10,283 nt of DNA from Alphaproteobacteria bacterium UBA6062 (GTDB lineage: Bacteria; Pseudomonadota; Alphaproteobacteria; Sneathiellales; Sneathiellaceae): positions 8,942 to 19,224 of the forward strand of contig DIYE01000190.1 in assembly GCA_002428885.1 (NCBI GenBank). The letters are read 5' to 3'. This document shows, piece after piece, positions 1-6,264 of the stretch (the stretch's first letter is position 1; every line of letters starts with the position of its first letter). Both the position numbers and the translations under genes were made by a program. The notes beneath the pieces are model-generated. The model searched no databases and had not been told where the DNA came from. It was given only the letters and a program-made list of their open reading frames with translations.

Positions 1-1524
1 TGGTTTCTGGATATGAACCAGATCCCGGCGGCTAATGAACCGGCTGTCCCAGGGCGAGCCTTCAGTCAGGCGGACTTAAATGCGTTGATGGTTGATGCAG
101 GAGAGGATGACGAGGATTTTTATCGGGCCGCCGGTATGGTGGGAACGGTAAAAGATCAGCGGCAGCCGCTTCTCTATCGAGGAACGCATGGGACCCATAT
201 CCTGGATCTGGCAGCCGGGGAAGATTACCGGGAACCGGATGCTCGAGAAAAACTGGCCTCGCGCCCGATCATCGCTGTGCAGTTACCTTCTACAGTGGTG
301 GCTGATCGTTCTGATGCCAGGATGGCGGTGACTCTGAAGGCAGCTCTGGAATGGATCTCTGAGAAAGCGCAGGCTTTGTCCCGGGCCGTCGCCGGTTCCA
401 ACTCACCGGATCGCTATCTTCCAATGGTTGTTAATTTTAGTTTCGGCGTTATTGCCGGTCCGCAGGATGGTGAGGGGGATGTCGAGCGACAGATCCTGAG
501 TTTCATTCAGGATTATCGGGCTTTGGACGGCGAACCGGAATGTGATGTTGTCCTGGCGGCCGGTAACAGCTTCCAGGCCCGCGCGGTCGCCGGTCACCGG
601 TTTTCTGAAAGTGAGAACAGCAAAGACTTCGCCTGGCGGGTCAAGCCGGATGACAAGACGTCAAGCTTTGTCCAGATCTGGTTGCCGTCCTACACTTCTG
701 CGTCTCAACATCTGAAAGTTGCAGTTACGCCTCCGCGCTGCGGACCCGTGCAGAAAACGTTCAGTAAGCTGGATAAAAGTCTGGATTGGGTTTGCCAGGG
801 CCATGTGCTGGCAAGGCTGTACCATCAGACGGTGGCGCGGGAAAATGCAGAACAAAGAGAGCGGATTATTATTGCGATCAGGCCGACAGAGTCCGATGAC
901 GATAGTAAACCGGCGGTCTGCCCTCACGGGGTCTGGAAGATTCATCTTGAGAATATCGATGTTCCGGTGGGTGAGGACATATCGCTTCGGGTTCAGCGGG
1001 ATGACCCTGTAGCCTATGTCCGTTCCAAGGGACGTCAATCCTATTTTGAAGATCCGGATTATGTGCGTTTTGATGAAACGTCCGGACGACTGATTAATGA
1101 TGGGCAACTGGATGCAGGAGCGGTTACGCGCCGCCGGACATTGAGTGCCTATACAACTGGCCAGGAGCCGAAAGTGATTGCAGGGTATCGCCGGTCGGAT
1201 GGCGCGCCTGCAGTTTATTCGTCCTCCGGCCCCACTGCGGCGGACCGGCAGGGACCTGACTTGGCGGCTGTCTGTGAAGAAAGTGCTGCTCACGGAGGCG
1301 TCCTGGCATCTGGTACCGCCACCGGCTCCGTGACAGCACTTAACGGAACAAGTGTGGCCGCACCTCAATATACACGGCACCGTGTGGAGGAAATCGCGGC
1401 GCAGAGCCCGGCGGATACCGGGACAGAACCAGCGCATTATCCGCCGAAAGATCATGAAAGACTGGGGCACCACAGGCTGATCCGGGGTAACGATAATCCC
1501 TATCGCCGGCGGATTGACGATTAG
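1..1524 (+). CDS. Subtilisin-like (S8) serine protease, 5' end outside the window
   Basis: The reading frame is open to the left edge, so the protein starts upstream; the first ATG inside is at 13, and residues are counted from it. Two of the three catalytic-triad residues are visible: His59 in HGTHILDLAAG and Ser447 in NGTSVAAP. The oxyanion-hole Asn185 lies in VVLAAGN. The catalytic Asp normally precedes the His and must be upstream of the window. The spacing from Asn to Ser is 262 residues, against about 66 in subtilisin, so an extra block of about 195 residues is inserted, with beta-rich stretches such as FVQIWLPS. Only 56 residues follow the Ser, with a basic, polar tail. No transmembrane segment is visible in this part; a signal peptide cannot be judged. 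A small gene follows 35 bases later on the same strand. The family call is firm; substrate and cellular location are unknown. Confidence 0.87.
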   Translation, partial: WFLDMNQIPAANEPAVPGRAFSQADLNALMVDAGEDDEDFYRAAGMVGTVKDQRQPLLYRGTHGTHILDLAAGEDYREPDAREKLASRPIIAVQLPSTVVADRSDARMAVTLKAALEWISEKAQALSRAVAGSNSPDRYLPMVVNFSFGVIAGPQDGEGDVERQILSFIQDYRALDGEPECDVVLAAGNSFQARAVAGHRFSESENSKDFAWRVKPDDKTSSFVQIWLPSYTSASQHLKVAVTPPRCGPVQKTFSKLDKSLDWVCQGHVLARLYHQTVARENAEQRERIIIAIRPTESDDDSKPAVCPHGVWKIHLENIDVPVGEDISLRVQRDDPVAYVRSKGRQSYFEDPDYVRFDETSGRLINDGQLDAGAVTRRRTLSAYTTGQEPKVIAGYRRSDGAPAVYSSSGPTAADRQGPDLAAVCEESAAHGGVLASGTATGSVTALNGTSVAAPQYTRHRVEEIAAQSPADTGTEPAHYPPKDHERLGHHRLIRGNDNPYRRRIDD

Positions 1525-1548
1525 ATTTTGGGTTTGGTTAGAACAAGC

Positions 1549-1554
1549 AGGAGA
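1549..1554 (+). promoter_or_regulatory. Ribosome binding site for the 129-residue ORF
   Basis: AGGAGA lies five bases before the TTG at 1560. It supports the TTG as start codon, since no ATG in this frame sits at a better distance from a purine-rich site. Confidence 0.6.
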
Positions 1555-1559
1555 CAGAG

Positions 1560-1949
1560 TTGCCTTTCGATCCTTTCGGAATACAGGAATATCATGATGA
1601 GATCCGCGCACGCATCGAAGCGGGGGAGCCGGGTTATGCCCAGACATATGTCGGGGATATCATGGTGTCCTTTGAGGCGGCTTCTTTCAGGGGACCTGTC
1701 TTCGCTTTTAACCCGCTTGGGTTCAGTCTGTACCCGAATAATCATAGCCTTTTGGAGGAGCTGATTGTGGATGTTGCGAGGTTGGAAGGCATCGCATCGC
1801 CAAGAACTTTCAGGCGCGTGCGTATTGAACGGATGATTGAAGACCGACAAGCTTATCCGGCAGCTTATCCGAAGATGCGCCGGCAGGCTGAATTATTGCA
1901 GGATTTTTACCTTGATGGTGGTTCTGAAGGTGAGAAATATCTTTTTTAA
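1560..1949 (+). CDS. Hypothetical protein, 129 aa, downstream of S8 protease
   Basis: I do not recognise this family. The protein starts with TTG, placed by a good AGGAGA site five bases upstream, and ends in TAA at 1947-1949. It has no signal peptide and no membrane segment. The first half (MPFDPFGIQEYHDEIRARIE onward) mixes short helices with an aromatic, glycine- and proline-rich stretch around FAFNPLGFSLYPNN. The second half looks helical and basic (SPRTFRRVRIERMIEDRQ), with two AYP repeats near residues 100-106. It begins 35 bases after the S8 protease stop on the same strand, so the two are probably co-transcribed. A partner or substrate role for the protease is conceivable, but nothing in the sequence proves it. 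Codon use and absence of internal stops make it a likely real gene. Confidence 0.7.
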   Translation: MPFDPFGIQEYHDEIRARIEAGEPGYAQTYVGDIMVSFEAASFRGPVFAFNPLGFSLYPNNHSLLEELIVDVARLEGIASPRTFRRVRIERMIEDRQAYPAAYPKMRRQAELLQDFYLDGGSEGEKYLF

Positions 1950-2028
1950 CAATAATTTAACGCCAGAATTCGTCAAAAATCACGGTGTTTAAACGGCTTG
2001 TCGTCATAGTGATTTGGCGAAACAGATA

Positions 2029-2054
2029 AAACGAAGCGCAACTGGCTTTCGTTT
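2029..2054 (-). terminator. Probable rho-independent terminator of the M20 peptidase gene
   Basis: Arms 2029-2037 (AAACGAAGC) and 2045-2054 (GCTTTCGTTT) pair with one bulged base around a 7-base loop. Read on the minus strand, the stem is followed by TATCTGTTT, so the 3' arm runs into a CGTTTTATCTGTTT tract. This strongly resembles the end of the E. coli rrnB T1 terminator. It lies about 115 bases beyond the M20 stop codon. It could also slow plus-strand transcripts, but the T tract on that side is short. Confidence 0.5.
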
Positions 2055-2055
2055 C

Positions 2056-2105
2056 GGACCGGAGCGTGAATCCTTTAGGGGTAGGGGTTTCCAGTTATCC
2101 GGTCC
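2056..2105. repeat. Perfect 8-bp inverted repeat, stem-loop between convergent genes
   Basis: GGACCGGA at 2056-2063 and TCCGGTCC at 2098-2105 are exact reverse complements separated by 34 bases containing G-rich runs (around 2078-2088). It starts only two bases after the neighbouring terminator-like hairpin and ends seven bases before the next one. Its role is unknown: it may be a secondary terminator, an mRNA 3'-end stabilising structure, or part of a small RNA. Confidence 0.4.
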
Positions 2106-2112
2106 AGAAGAG

Positions 2113-2160
2113 GTGGGCGCCGCTCTGCTGATGTTCTCCCAGCGGCGTCCACTTTCTTCT
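2113..2160 (+). terminator. Probable terminator of the S8 protease / 129-aa gene unit
   Basis: Arms 2113-2124 (GTGGGCGCCGCT) and 2141-2152 (AGCGGCGTCCAC) form a 12-bp GC-rich stem with one G-U pair and a 16-base loop. On the plus strand it is followed directly by TTTCTTCT. It also lies 16 bases after the end of the convergent M20 gene, so it may act in both directions, although the minus-strand side has a weaker T tract. Confidence 0.5.
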
Positions 2161-2168
2161 CGCCTTAT

Positions 2169-3572
2169 CTAAAGGCAAAGCGCTTTAGGTGTATCGCCAC
2201 TCCCCAGATCCCAGAACAGGCCGGTCATAATCTGCAGGCCTTCGCGTATGATGGGTTCCAGGACATGTTCATTCGGTGCATGCTGGGAGCAGGCGGAGTA
2301 GGAGTGAGGAACCCAGATGGTTGGCATGTCCAGGGTCTCCATAAAGACATCATTTGGCAGGGAGCCGCCCAGGTTTGGAACAATCATAGGGGTCGAACCC
2401 ATGGTTTTTTCAACGGAAGCGGAGGCCCATTTAACCCAGGGGTGGTCTGGTAGCAGACGTGTTGCCTGCATCATAAATCCACCTTTTTCTTGACCAACCG
2501 CCACATCATCAAAGCCATGCATGTCAAGATGTTCTCGAATGGCCGGCAGAAATGTATCCGGATCTCTGTCCACCGTAAATCTGATCTGGCACCAGGCCGT
2601 TGCTCGCGGAGGAACCGCATTGACTACTTTCTGTGGGTTTCCGGCCTGCATGGCCAGGACTTCGAAAGTGTTCCAGCCGAATAGCTGCTCGGTCGGTGAG
2701 AGGCCCGGCTCTCCCCAGTCCGGGTCTATTTCAGGTGCATTTTCCCCGCCATCCACTACACAGGACTGCAGCACTTCCCGAACTGAAGGCGGGATCTCTA
2801 CCGGCTTCAAGGCATCAACGAGGATCTTGCCTTTCTTGTCGACAATGGTTGAGATCGCGGCGGCCAATCTTATGCCGGCGTTAGATAACAAACCACCCCA
2901 GTTGCCGGAATGATGACCGCCTTCACGAAGATTAATGCTGAGTTCAAAGTTGATGGCACCTCTTGTTCCCATAAATAGGGTCGGAACCGAAGGGCTAAGT
3001 CTGGGGCCATCAGAGCCGATTAGGACATCGGCTGAAAGTGCTGATTTTTGCGCACGGCAAAATTCCCGGAGGCCTGCTGAGCCGGATTCTTCTGACATTT
3101 CGATGAGGATTCTGGAGTTGAAACCCAATCTTCCTCGCGTTTCCAGAACCTTTGCCAAGGCCGCAATATTGATGGAATGCTGTCCTTTGTTATCCGCCGT
3201 ACCGCGGCCATACCAGCGTTCTCCCGCCTTTTCCATTTTCCACGGAGAGCGGTTATCCTGCCATTCTCCTTCAAGGCCTCTGACCGTATCCCCGTGACCA
3301 TATGTCAGGACAGTCGGAAGAGTGTCACCTTCGTGCCGCTCCCCGATCAAAAAGGGTCCGCCCGCCGGGTCCGGATTTTCATGAAGGGTGACCGAATAAC
3401 CCATGTTTTCAAGATAGGGGCCGATATTATCCTGAAGGTACTGATAAAGAGCCGGCCGCTTATCCGGTTCCTGACTGGTTGACGGAATGGTGATGCGCTC
3501 TGCAAGGATGTCAAAGAAATCACCTGAGTCAAAATGCTCTTTGATCGCTGAAATAGCCTGTTCCCTGTTCAT
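2169..3572 (-). CDS. M20 family zinc metallopeptidase (dipeptidase/carboxypeptidase type)
   Basis: A complete 467-residue protein of the M20 co-catalytic zinc peptidase/deacylase family. The metal site is intact: His93 in YGHGDTV with the assisting Asp95, bridging Asp127 in GRGTADNKGQ, general base Glu161 and ligand Glu162 in EMSEESGS, Asp188 in IGSDGPR, and His431 in SQHAPNEH. The dimerisation (lid) domain sits at about 200-320 and carries the EGGHHSGNWGG motif (219-227), as in CNDP-type dipeptidases. No signal peptide is present, so it is probably cytoplasmic. The likely reaction is hydrolysis of a dipeptide or N-acyl amino acid; the exact substrate cannot be read from sequence. ATG start at 3570-3572 with AAGGAG (3585-3590) 12 bases upstream. 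It follows the CHASE2 cyclase by 76 bases on the same strand, but the gap holds a candidate promoter, so it may be transcribed separately. Confidence 0.92.
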   Translation of the reverse strand: MNREQAISAIKEHFDSGDFFDILAERITIPSTSQEPDKRPALYQYLQDNIGPYLENMGYSVTLHENPDPAGGPFLIGERHEGDTLPTVLTYGHGDTVRGLEGEWQDNRSPWKMEKAGERWYGRGTADNKGQHSINIAALAKVLETRGRLGFNSRILIEMSEESGSAGLREFCRAQKSALSADVLIGSDGPRLSPSVPTLFMGTRGAINFELSINLREGGHHSGNWGGLLSNAGIRLAAAISTIVDKKGKILVDALKPVEIPPSVREVLQSCVVDGGENAPEIDPDWGEPGLSPTEQLFGWNTFEVLAMQAGNPQKVVNAVPPRATAWCQIRFTVDRDPDTFLPAIREHLDMHGFDDVAVGQEKGGFMMQATRLLPDHPWVKWASASVEKTMGSTPMIVPNLGGSLPNDVFMETLDMPTIWVPHSYSACSQHAPNEHVLEPIIREGLQIMTGLFWDLGSGDTPKALCL

Positions 3573-3584
3573 TTGTTTTTCTTT

Positions 3585-3590
3585 CTCCTT
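3585..3590 (-). promoter_or_regulatory. Ribosome binding site of the M20 peptidase gene
   Basis: On the minus strand this reads AAGGAG, 12 bases before the ATG, a slightly long spacing. It is the only strong site near the start and fixes the ATG at 3572. Confidence 0.6.
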
Positions 3591-3598
3591 ATGAACTC

Positions 3599-3633
3599 GC
3601 TCGTATTCTACGAGCTAACCGCATGCGGGTATA
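3599..3633 (-). promoter_or_regulatory. Candidate promoter with overlapping palindromic operator for M20 gene
   Basis: On the minus strand TAGAAT (3605-3610) matches five of six bases of a sigma-70 -10 box. The likely start point near 3598 leaves a leader of about 25 bases carrying the ribosome site. The -35 side is weak (TATACC, 3628-3633). The -10 box is centred in a perfect palindrome, GCTCGTA-N3-TACGAGC (3599-3615). A second perfect palindrome, CCGCATGCGG (3619-3628), fills the spacer. A repressor site is the natural reading; the palindrome could alternatively be an RNA hairpin after the cyclase gene, but no T tract follows. Confidence 0.4.
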
Positions 3634-3648
3634 GTGAGAGTCATCACG

Positions 3649-5880
3649 CTATTTTCGGGTAGCTGTAAAAACACCGTCCCAGTCTTTGGGTGGTGGCGTC
3701 TTTCTGTACTGATCAATGCGGAAATGAAAAGAAGAGCAATAATGGCTGAGGTCAGGAAAGTGTTCTTCAATACGGATCAGCAAGGATGCAGCCTTATCCC
3801 ATTGCTGGGCTCTGTAGGCTTCCAGAAAAGATCGGTTTTGCTGTTGCAGAGATTGAAAGCCATCCTCTGCCTGGACGTCCGACCCGCCGATAAGAGCATA
3901 GATCCGGCTGGCGGCCTGGCGACCTTTTACAGCAATGAGATCAAGTTCCAGCAGGGCAAAATTATCCAGTTCTTTGGCTGTATCTTCACCGATAATAATC
4001 GGAAAGCCATAGTCTTTTGTCTGACCTTCCAGCCGGGATGCGAGATTGACGGGATCGCCCAGGACAGAATAGTCAAAGCGTTGCTCTGACCCTAGATTCC
4101 CCACAATACACTGGCCAGTATTGAGGCCAATTCCTATTCTCAAAGGGCGAAAAGCCTGTCCGGCTGCATCGGCTTCCTCTTTCAGTTCGCTGTTCAGATG
4201 TTCCAGCCTGTCCAACATGCCAAGCGCGGCATGCGCAGCCTCTTTGCGGTGTTCCGGCGTGTTTAAGGGAGCATTCCAGAAGGCCATGATGGAATCTCCC
4301 ATATACTTGTCGATTGTCCCTTTATTCGCGAGGATTTCATCCGTCATAGGTGTCAGGAAGCGATTAATAAGATGGGTAAGTCCCTGAGGGTCATCTCTGA
4401 AACCTTCCGATATGCCCGTAAAATCGCGCACGTCGCAAAACAGGAATGTCATTTCCTTCTCCTCTCCGCCCAAAACCAGATTTTCGGGAGAGGCGGACAG
4501 GCGGGAGACGAGATCGGGCGACAGATAATGAGAAAAAGCCGTTCGGATCCGAGTGCGCTCTTTTTCGGTGCTCATATAGCTGGAATAAACAAGAGTGACG
4601 TATATCAGCAGTGAAATAAACAGAGTATAAGAGACATCGATCAGGAATGAAAACTCCGCGAAAAGATACAGGGAAGAAGAGACAGCAATACCGCCGATAA
4701 CCAGGAATAATCCCATGGTCGCCCTGGCACCGACAACCGGCACCAGGATAATCAGAGTTATTCCGGTAAAAAGCGTACCCGCCCACTCAAAAAGCGCCAG
4801 ATATTCCGGTCGGAACAGGTAGCTTTGAGTGAGAATATTCTCAAGAAGCTGCATATGCATTTCAACACCGGGCAGAGACGCCTGCAGGGGAGAGGATCGC
4901 AAATCCTTGAGGCCGGTGGCCGATGTCCCGACAAGAATGAGCTTCCCCCGGATTTTCGCGGGATCGGCTTTTCCAAGAACAATATCCGACGCGGAAATAT
5001 ACTGATCCCGGTCATAGGGAGAATATTGTATCCATACCCTGCCGTTTTTATCTGTGGGAACCAGGGTTCCCGCAATTTTAAAGCCGATAAGGCCTTCTTC
5101 ATTGGCCTGCGTGATAACGTTTCGGCCTGTTGCTACCCTCAACATATCAAGCGTTAAAGTCGGAACGAGCTGGTCATCCACCAGGGTGGCAAGGGGCACC
5201 CGACGGACAATGCCGTCAAAATCCTGGTCAAGACTGATCATCCCCCGTCCTGAAGCAGTCTTGTCCAGTTCCTGAATATTGCCAATCAGGCCTTGGAAAC
5301 GGATTAAAAAAGGTTTGGGGTCACTTCCAATGGCGCCGACGGTAGCAATTTTGTCGAGCCCCTGGTTATTAACATCTTCCCTAGATGGATTTACGGCAAT
5401 GCCGAGAACGACCCGACTTCTGCTGATCTGGCGGGAAAAGATGCTGTCGAACGACGGTAGCGTCGCTAGTTCTTCACTCGTCTGTTTTGAGAGAGACGAG
5501 ACACTCTCCGCCATTTTATGAGGAGATAGCCTATCCTGTTCCGCAAATACCATATCGAAGCCGATAACAATTGCTCCCATACGTGTCGCGTTTTGGACAA
5601 GGGCGGCCAGATAGTTCCGGGGCCAGGGCCATTGCCCCAGTTCTAACAGGCTTTTTTCATCAATGTCCGCGATGACTACAGGGCGCTGGTCGGGCACCGG
5701 CCTTGGGGACCATTGCTGATAGTAGTCGAAGACCCGGTTTCTGAAATTGGCGAGAAAGGACGGGTCTGCAATCTGGAAATACAGAGCCGTCATCAAGAGC
5801 ACCAGAGCGTAAAGGCGACCGGTCCGTGACAGGAAAAATAAAACCAGAGGTTTCAAGAATCGTTGCATTCTGCTGTTCAT
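3649..5880 (-). CDS. CHASE2 domain transmembrane adenylate cyclase (class III)
   Basis: A 743-residue membrane cyclase expected to convert ATP to cAMP. Order: short basic N-terminus, TM1 (about 22-39), periplasmic CHASE2 sensor (about 45-350, beginning near VVIADIDEKSL), three TM helices (about 360-383, 388-408, 411-434), then the class III catalytic domain (about 475-665). Metal-binding Asp483 (FCDVRDFT) and Asp529 (YMGDSIMA) are present, as are Asn612 and Arg616 in VNLASRLE. Lys525 is the adenine-specifying position; Ser605 replaces the second specificity residue (Asp or Thr in most). A C-terminal extension ends in PPPKDWDGVFTATRK, a tail I associate with this family, so the protein is complete. 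I chose ATG 5880; an in-frame TTG at 5922 would add 14 residues but has only a weak ribosome site. It is divergent from the FecR/RTX adhesin gene. The signal sensed is unknown. Confidence 0.92.
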   Translation of the reverse strand: MNSRMQRFLKPLVLFFLSRTGRLYALVLLMTALYFQIADPSFLANFRNRVFDYYQQWSPRPVPDQRPVVIADIDEKSLLELGQWPWPRNYLAALVQNATRMGAIVIGFDMVFAEQDRLSPHKMAESVSSLSKQTSEELATLPSFDSIFSRQISRSRVVLGIAVNPSREDVNNQGLDKIATVGAIGSDPKPFLIRFQGLIGNIQELDKTASGRGMISLDQDFDGIVRRVPLATLVDDQLVPTLTLDMLRVATGRNVITQANEEGLIGFKIAGTLVPTDKNGRVWIQYSPYDRDQYISASDIVLGKADPAKIRGKLILVGTSATGLKDLRSSPLQASLPGVEMHMQLLENILTQSYLFRPEYLALFEWAGTLFTGITLIILVPVVGARATMGLFLVIGGIAVSSSLYLFAEFSFLIDVSYTLFISLLIYVTLVYSSYMSTEKERTRIRTAFSHYLSPDLVSRLSASPENLVLGGEEKEMTFLFCDVRDFTGISEGFRDDPQGLTHLINRFLTPMTDEILANKGTIDKYMGDSIMAFWNAPLNTPEHRKEAAHAALGMLDRLEHLNSELKEEADAAGQAFRPLRIGIGLNTGQCIVGNLGSEQRFDYSVLGDPVNLASRLEGQTKDYGFPIIIGEDTAKELDNFALLELDLIAVKGRQAASRIYALIGGSDVQAEDGFQSLQQQNRSFLEAYRAQQWDKAASLLIRIEEHFPDLSHYCSSFHFRIDQYRKTPPPKDWDGVFTATRK

Positions 5881-6103
5881 TCCGGCTCGTTTCTCTTTTT
5901 CTGTTCGGCAGAAAAGGTCCAAAAAATGACCTGACAGCCGACATTTTTAGGAAAAAGGTGATCACTATAGACTAATAGACCATAATTCGCGTTATTAATG
6001 AGGGATTTCTTTACTTATCGAGTATATTGAATGCTTGCTGTTGCGGCATGTAGGATTTTTTACTCTCGCGGATAAACCGGCGGTATAGGGGTTGCTGGCC
6101 CGC

Positions 6104-6109
6104 TATAAT
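6104..6109 (+). promoter_or_regulatory. Candidate -10 box for the adhesin gene
   Basis: An exact TATAAT on the plus strand, about 155 bases before the adhesin start. No recognisable -35 hexamer lies 16-18 bases upstream and there is no extended -10 TG, so use of this box would need an activator. It would give a leader of roughly 150 bases that includes all three inverted repeats. Confidence 0.25.
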
Positions 6110-6136
6110 AAAGAGTTCGAGAAGAAATCTACAATA

Positions 6137-6150
6137 TTCCCATTTGGGAA
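6137..6150. repeat. Perfect palindrome TTCCCA-TT-TGGGAA, possible operator
   Basis: Two 6-bp arms with a 2-bp centre, a symmetrical 14-bp element typical in size of a dimeric regulator site. It lies about 28 bases downstream of the TATAAT box and about 115 bases before the adhesin start. The binding protein is unknown. Confidence 0.35.
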
Positions 6151-6211
6151 CTGCAAGATATAGACAAGTTCTTTAGGTTGTTTTTGGGGAAATAGCCTTA
6201 TTGAAACCGAT

Positions 6212-6240
6212 CATGCGACAAGCATGCTGTGTCACAGCAT
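6212..6240. repeat. Two overlapping inverted repeats just upstream of the adhesin start
   Basis: CATGC-N5-GCATG occupies 6212-6226. A longer perfect repeat, ATGCTGTG-T-CACAGCAT, occupies 6224-6240. Because the arms share bases, only one hairpin could form at a time in RNA. The second covers the upstream GTG at 6229, which argues against that codon as the start and suggests a control element in DNA or leader RNA. Confidence 0.4.
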
Positions 6241-6264
6241 AGTGGGTGTAGGGATCGGCTCGAC

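Larger units (their letters stand above)
5881..6264. other. Divergent intergenic region between cyclase and adhesin genes
   Basis: About 380 bases without a convincing gene, AT-richer than its surroundings. It must hold the promoters for both flanking genes. Visible on the minus strand is TATAGT (5964-5969), a -10-like box 84 bases before the cyclase ATG, overlapped by the palindrome GTGATCAC (5958-5965). On the plus strand there is a perfect TATAAT (6104-6109) without a good -35. Inverted repeats occur at 6137-6150, 6212-6226 and 6224-6240 (described separately). An open frame runs through the right end from a GTG at 6229, but I treat it as leader sequence. Confidence 0.6.

Noticed and set aside
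661..1647. A long open frame on the minus strand opposite the S8 protease (328 codons)
   Set aside because: Its translation is rich in Arg, Cys and Pro with no family motif, and it lies opposite a frame with clear catalytic motifs. It is a shadow of the real gene.
2056..2152. SRP RNA or a known riboswitch in the convergent intergenic region
   Set aside because: The conserved SRP loop motif and known riboswitch cores are absent; only simple stems are visible.
3634..4089. Plus-strand open frame of 151 codons opposite the cyclase C-terminus
   Set aside because: It overlaps the conserved cyclase domain and the C-terminal family tail; no ribosome site or recognisable domain.
6147..6170. Extracytoplasmic (EcfG-like) promoter from GGAAC at 6147
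   Set aside because: No CGTT occurs at the required 16-17 base distance.
6224..6240. CRP/cAMP receptor site (TGTG ... CACA halves)
   Set aside because: The half sites are separated by one base, whereas CRP sites need TGTGA-N6-TCACA spacing. The resemblance is not enough, despite the nearby cyclase.
6229..6264. Adhesin start at GTG 6229
   Set aside because: No ribosome site precedes it, the codon sits inside a perfect inverted repeat, and it would add the only Cys in an otherwise Cys-free RTX protein. Kept as an alternative only.
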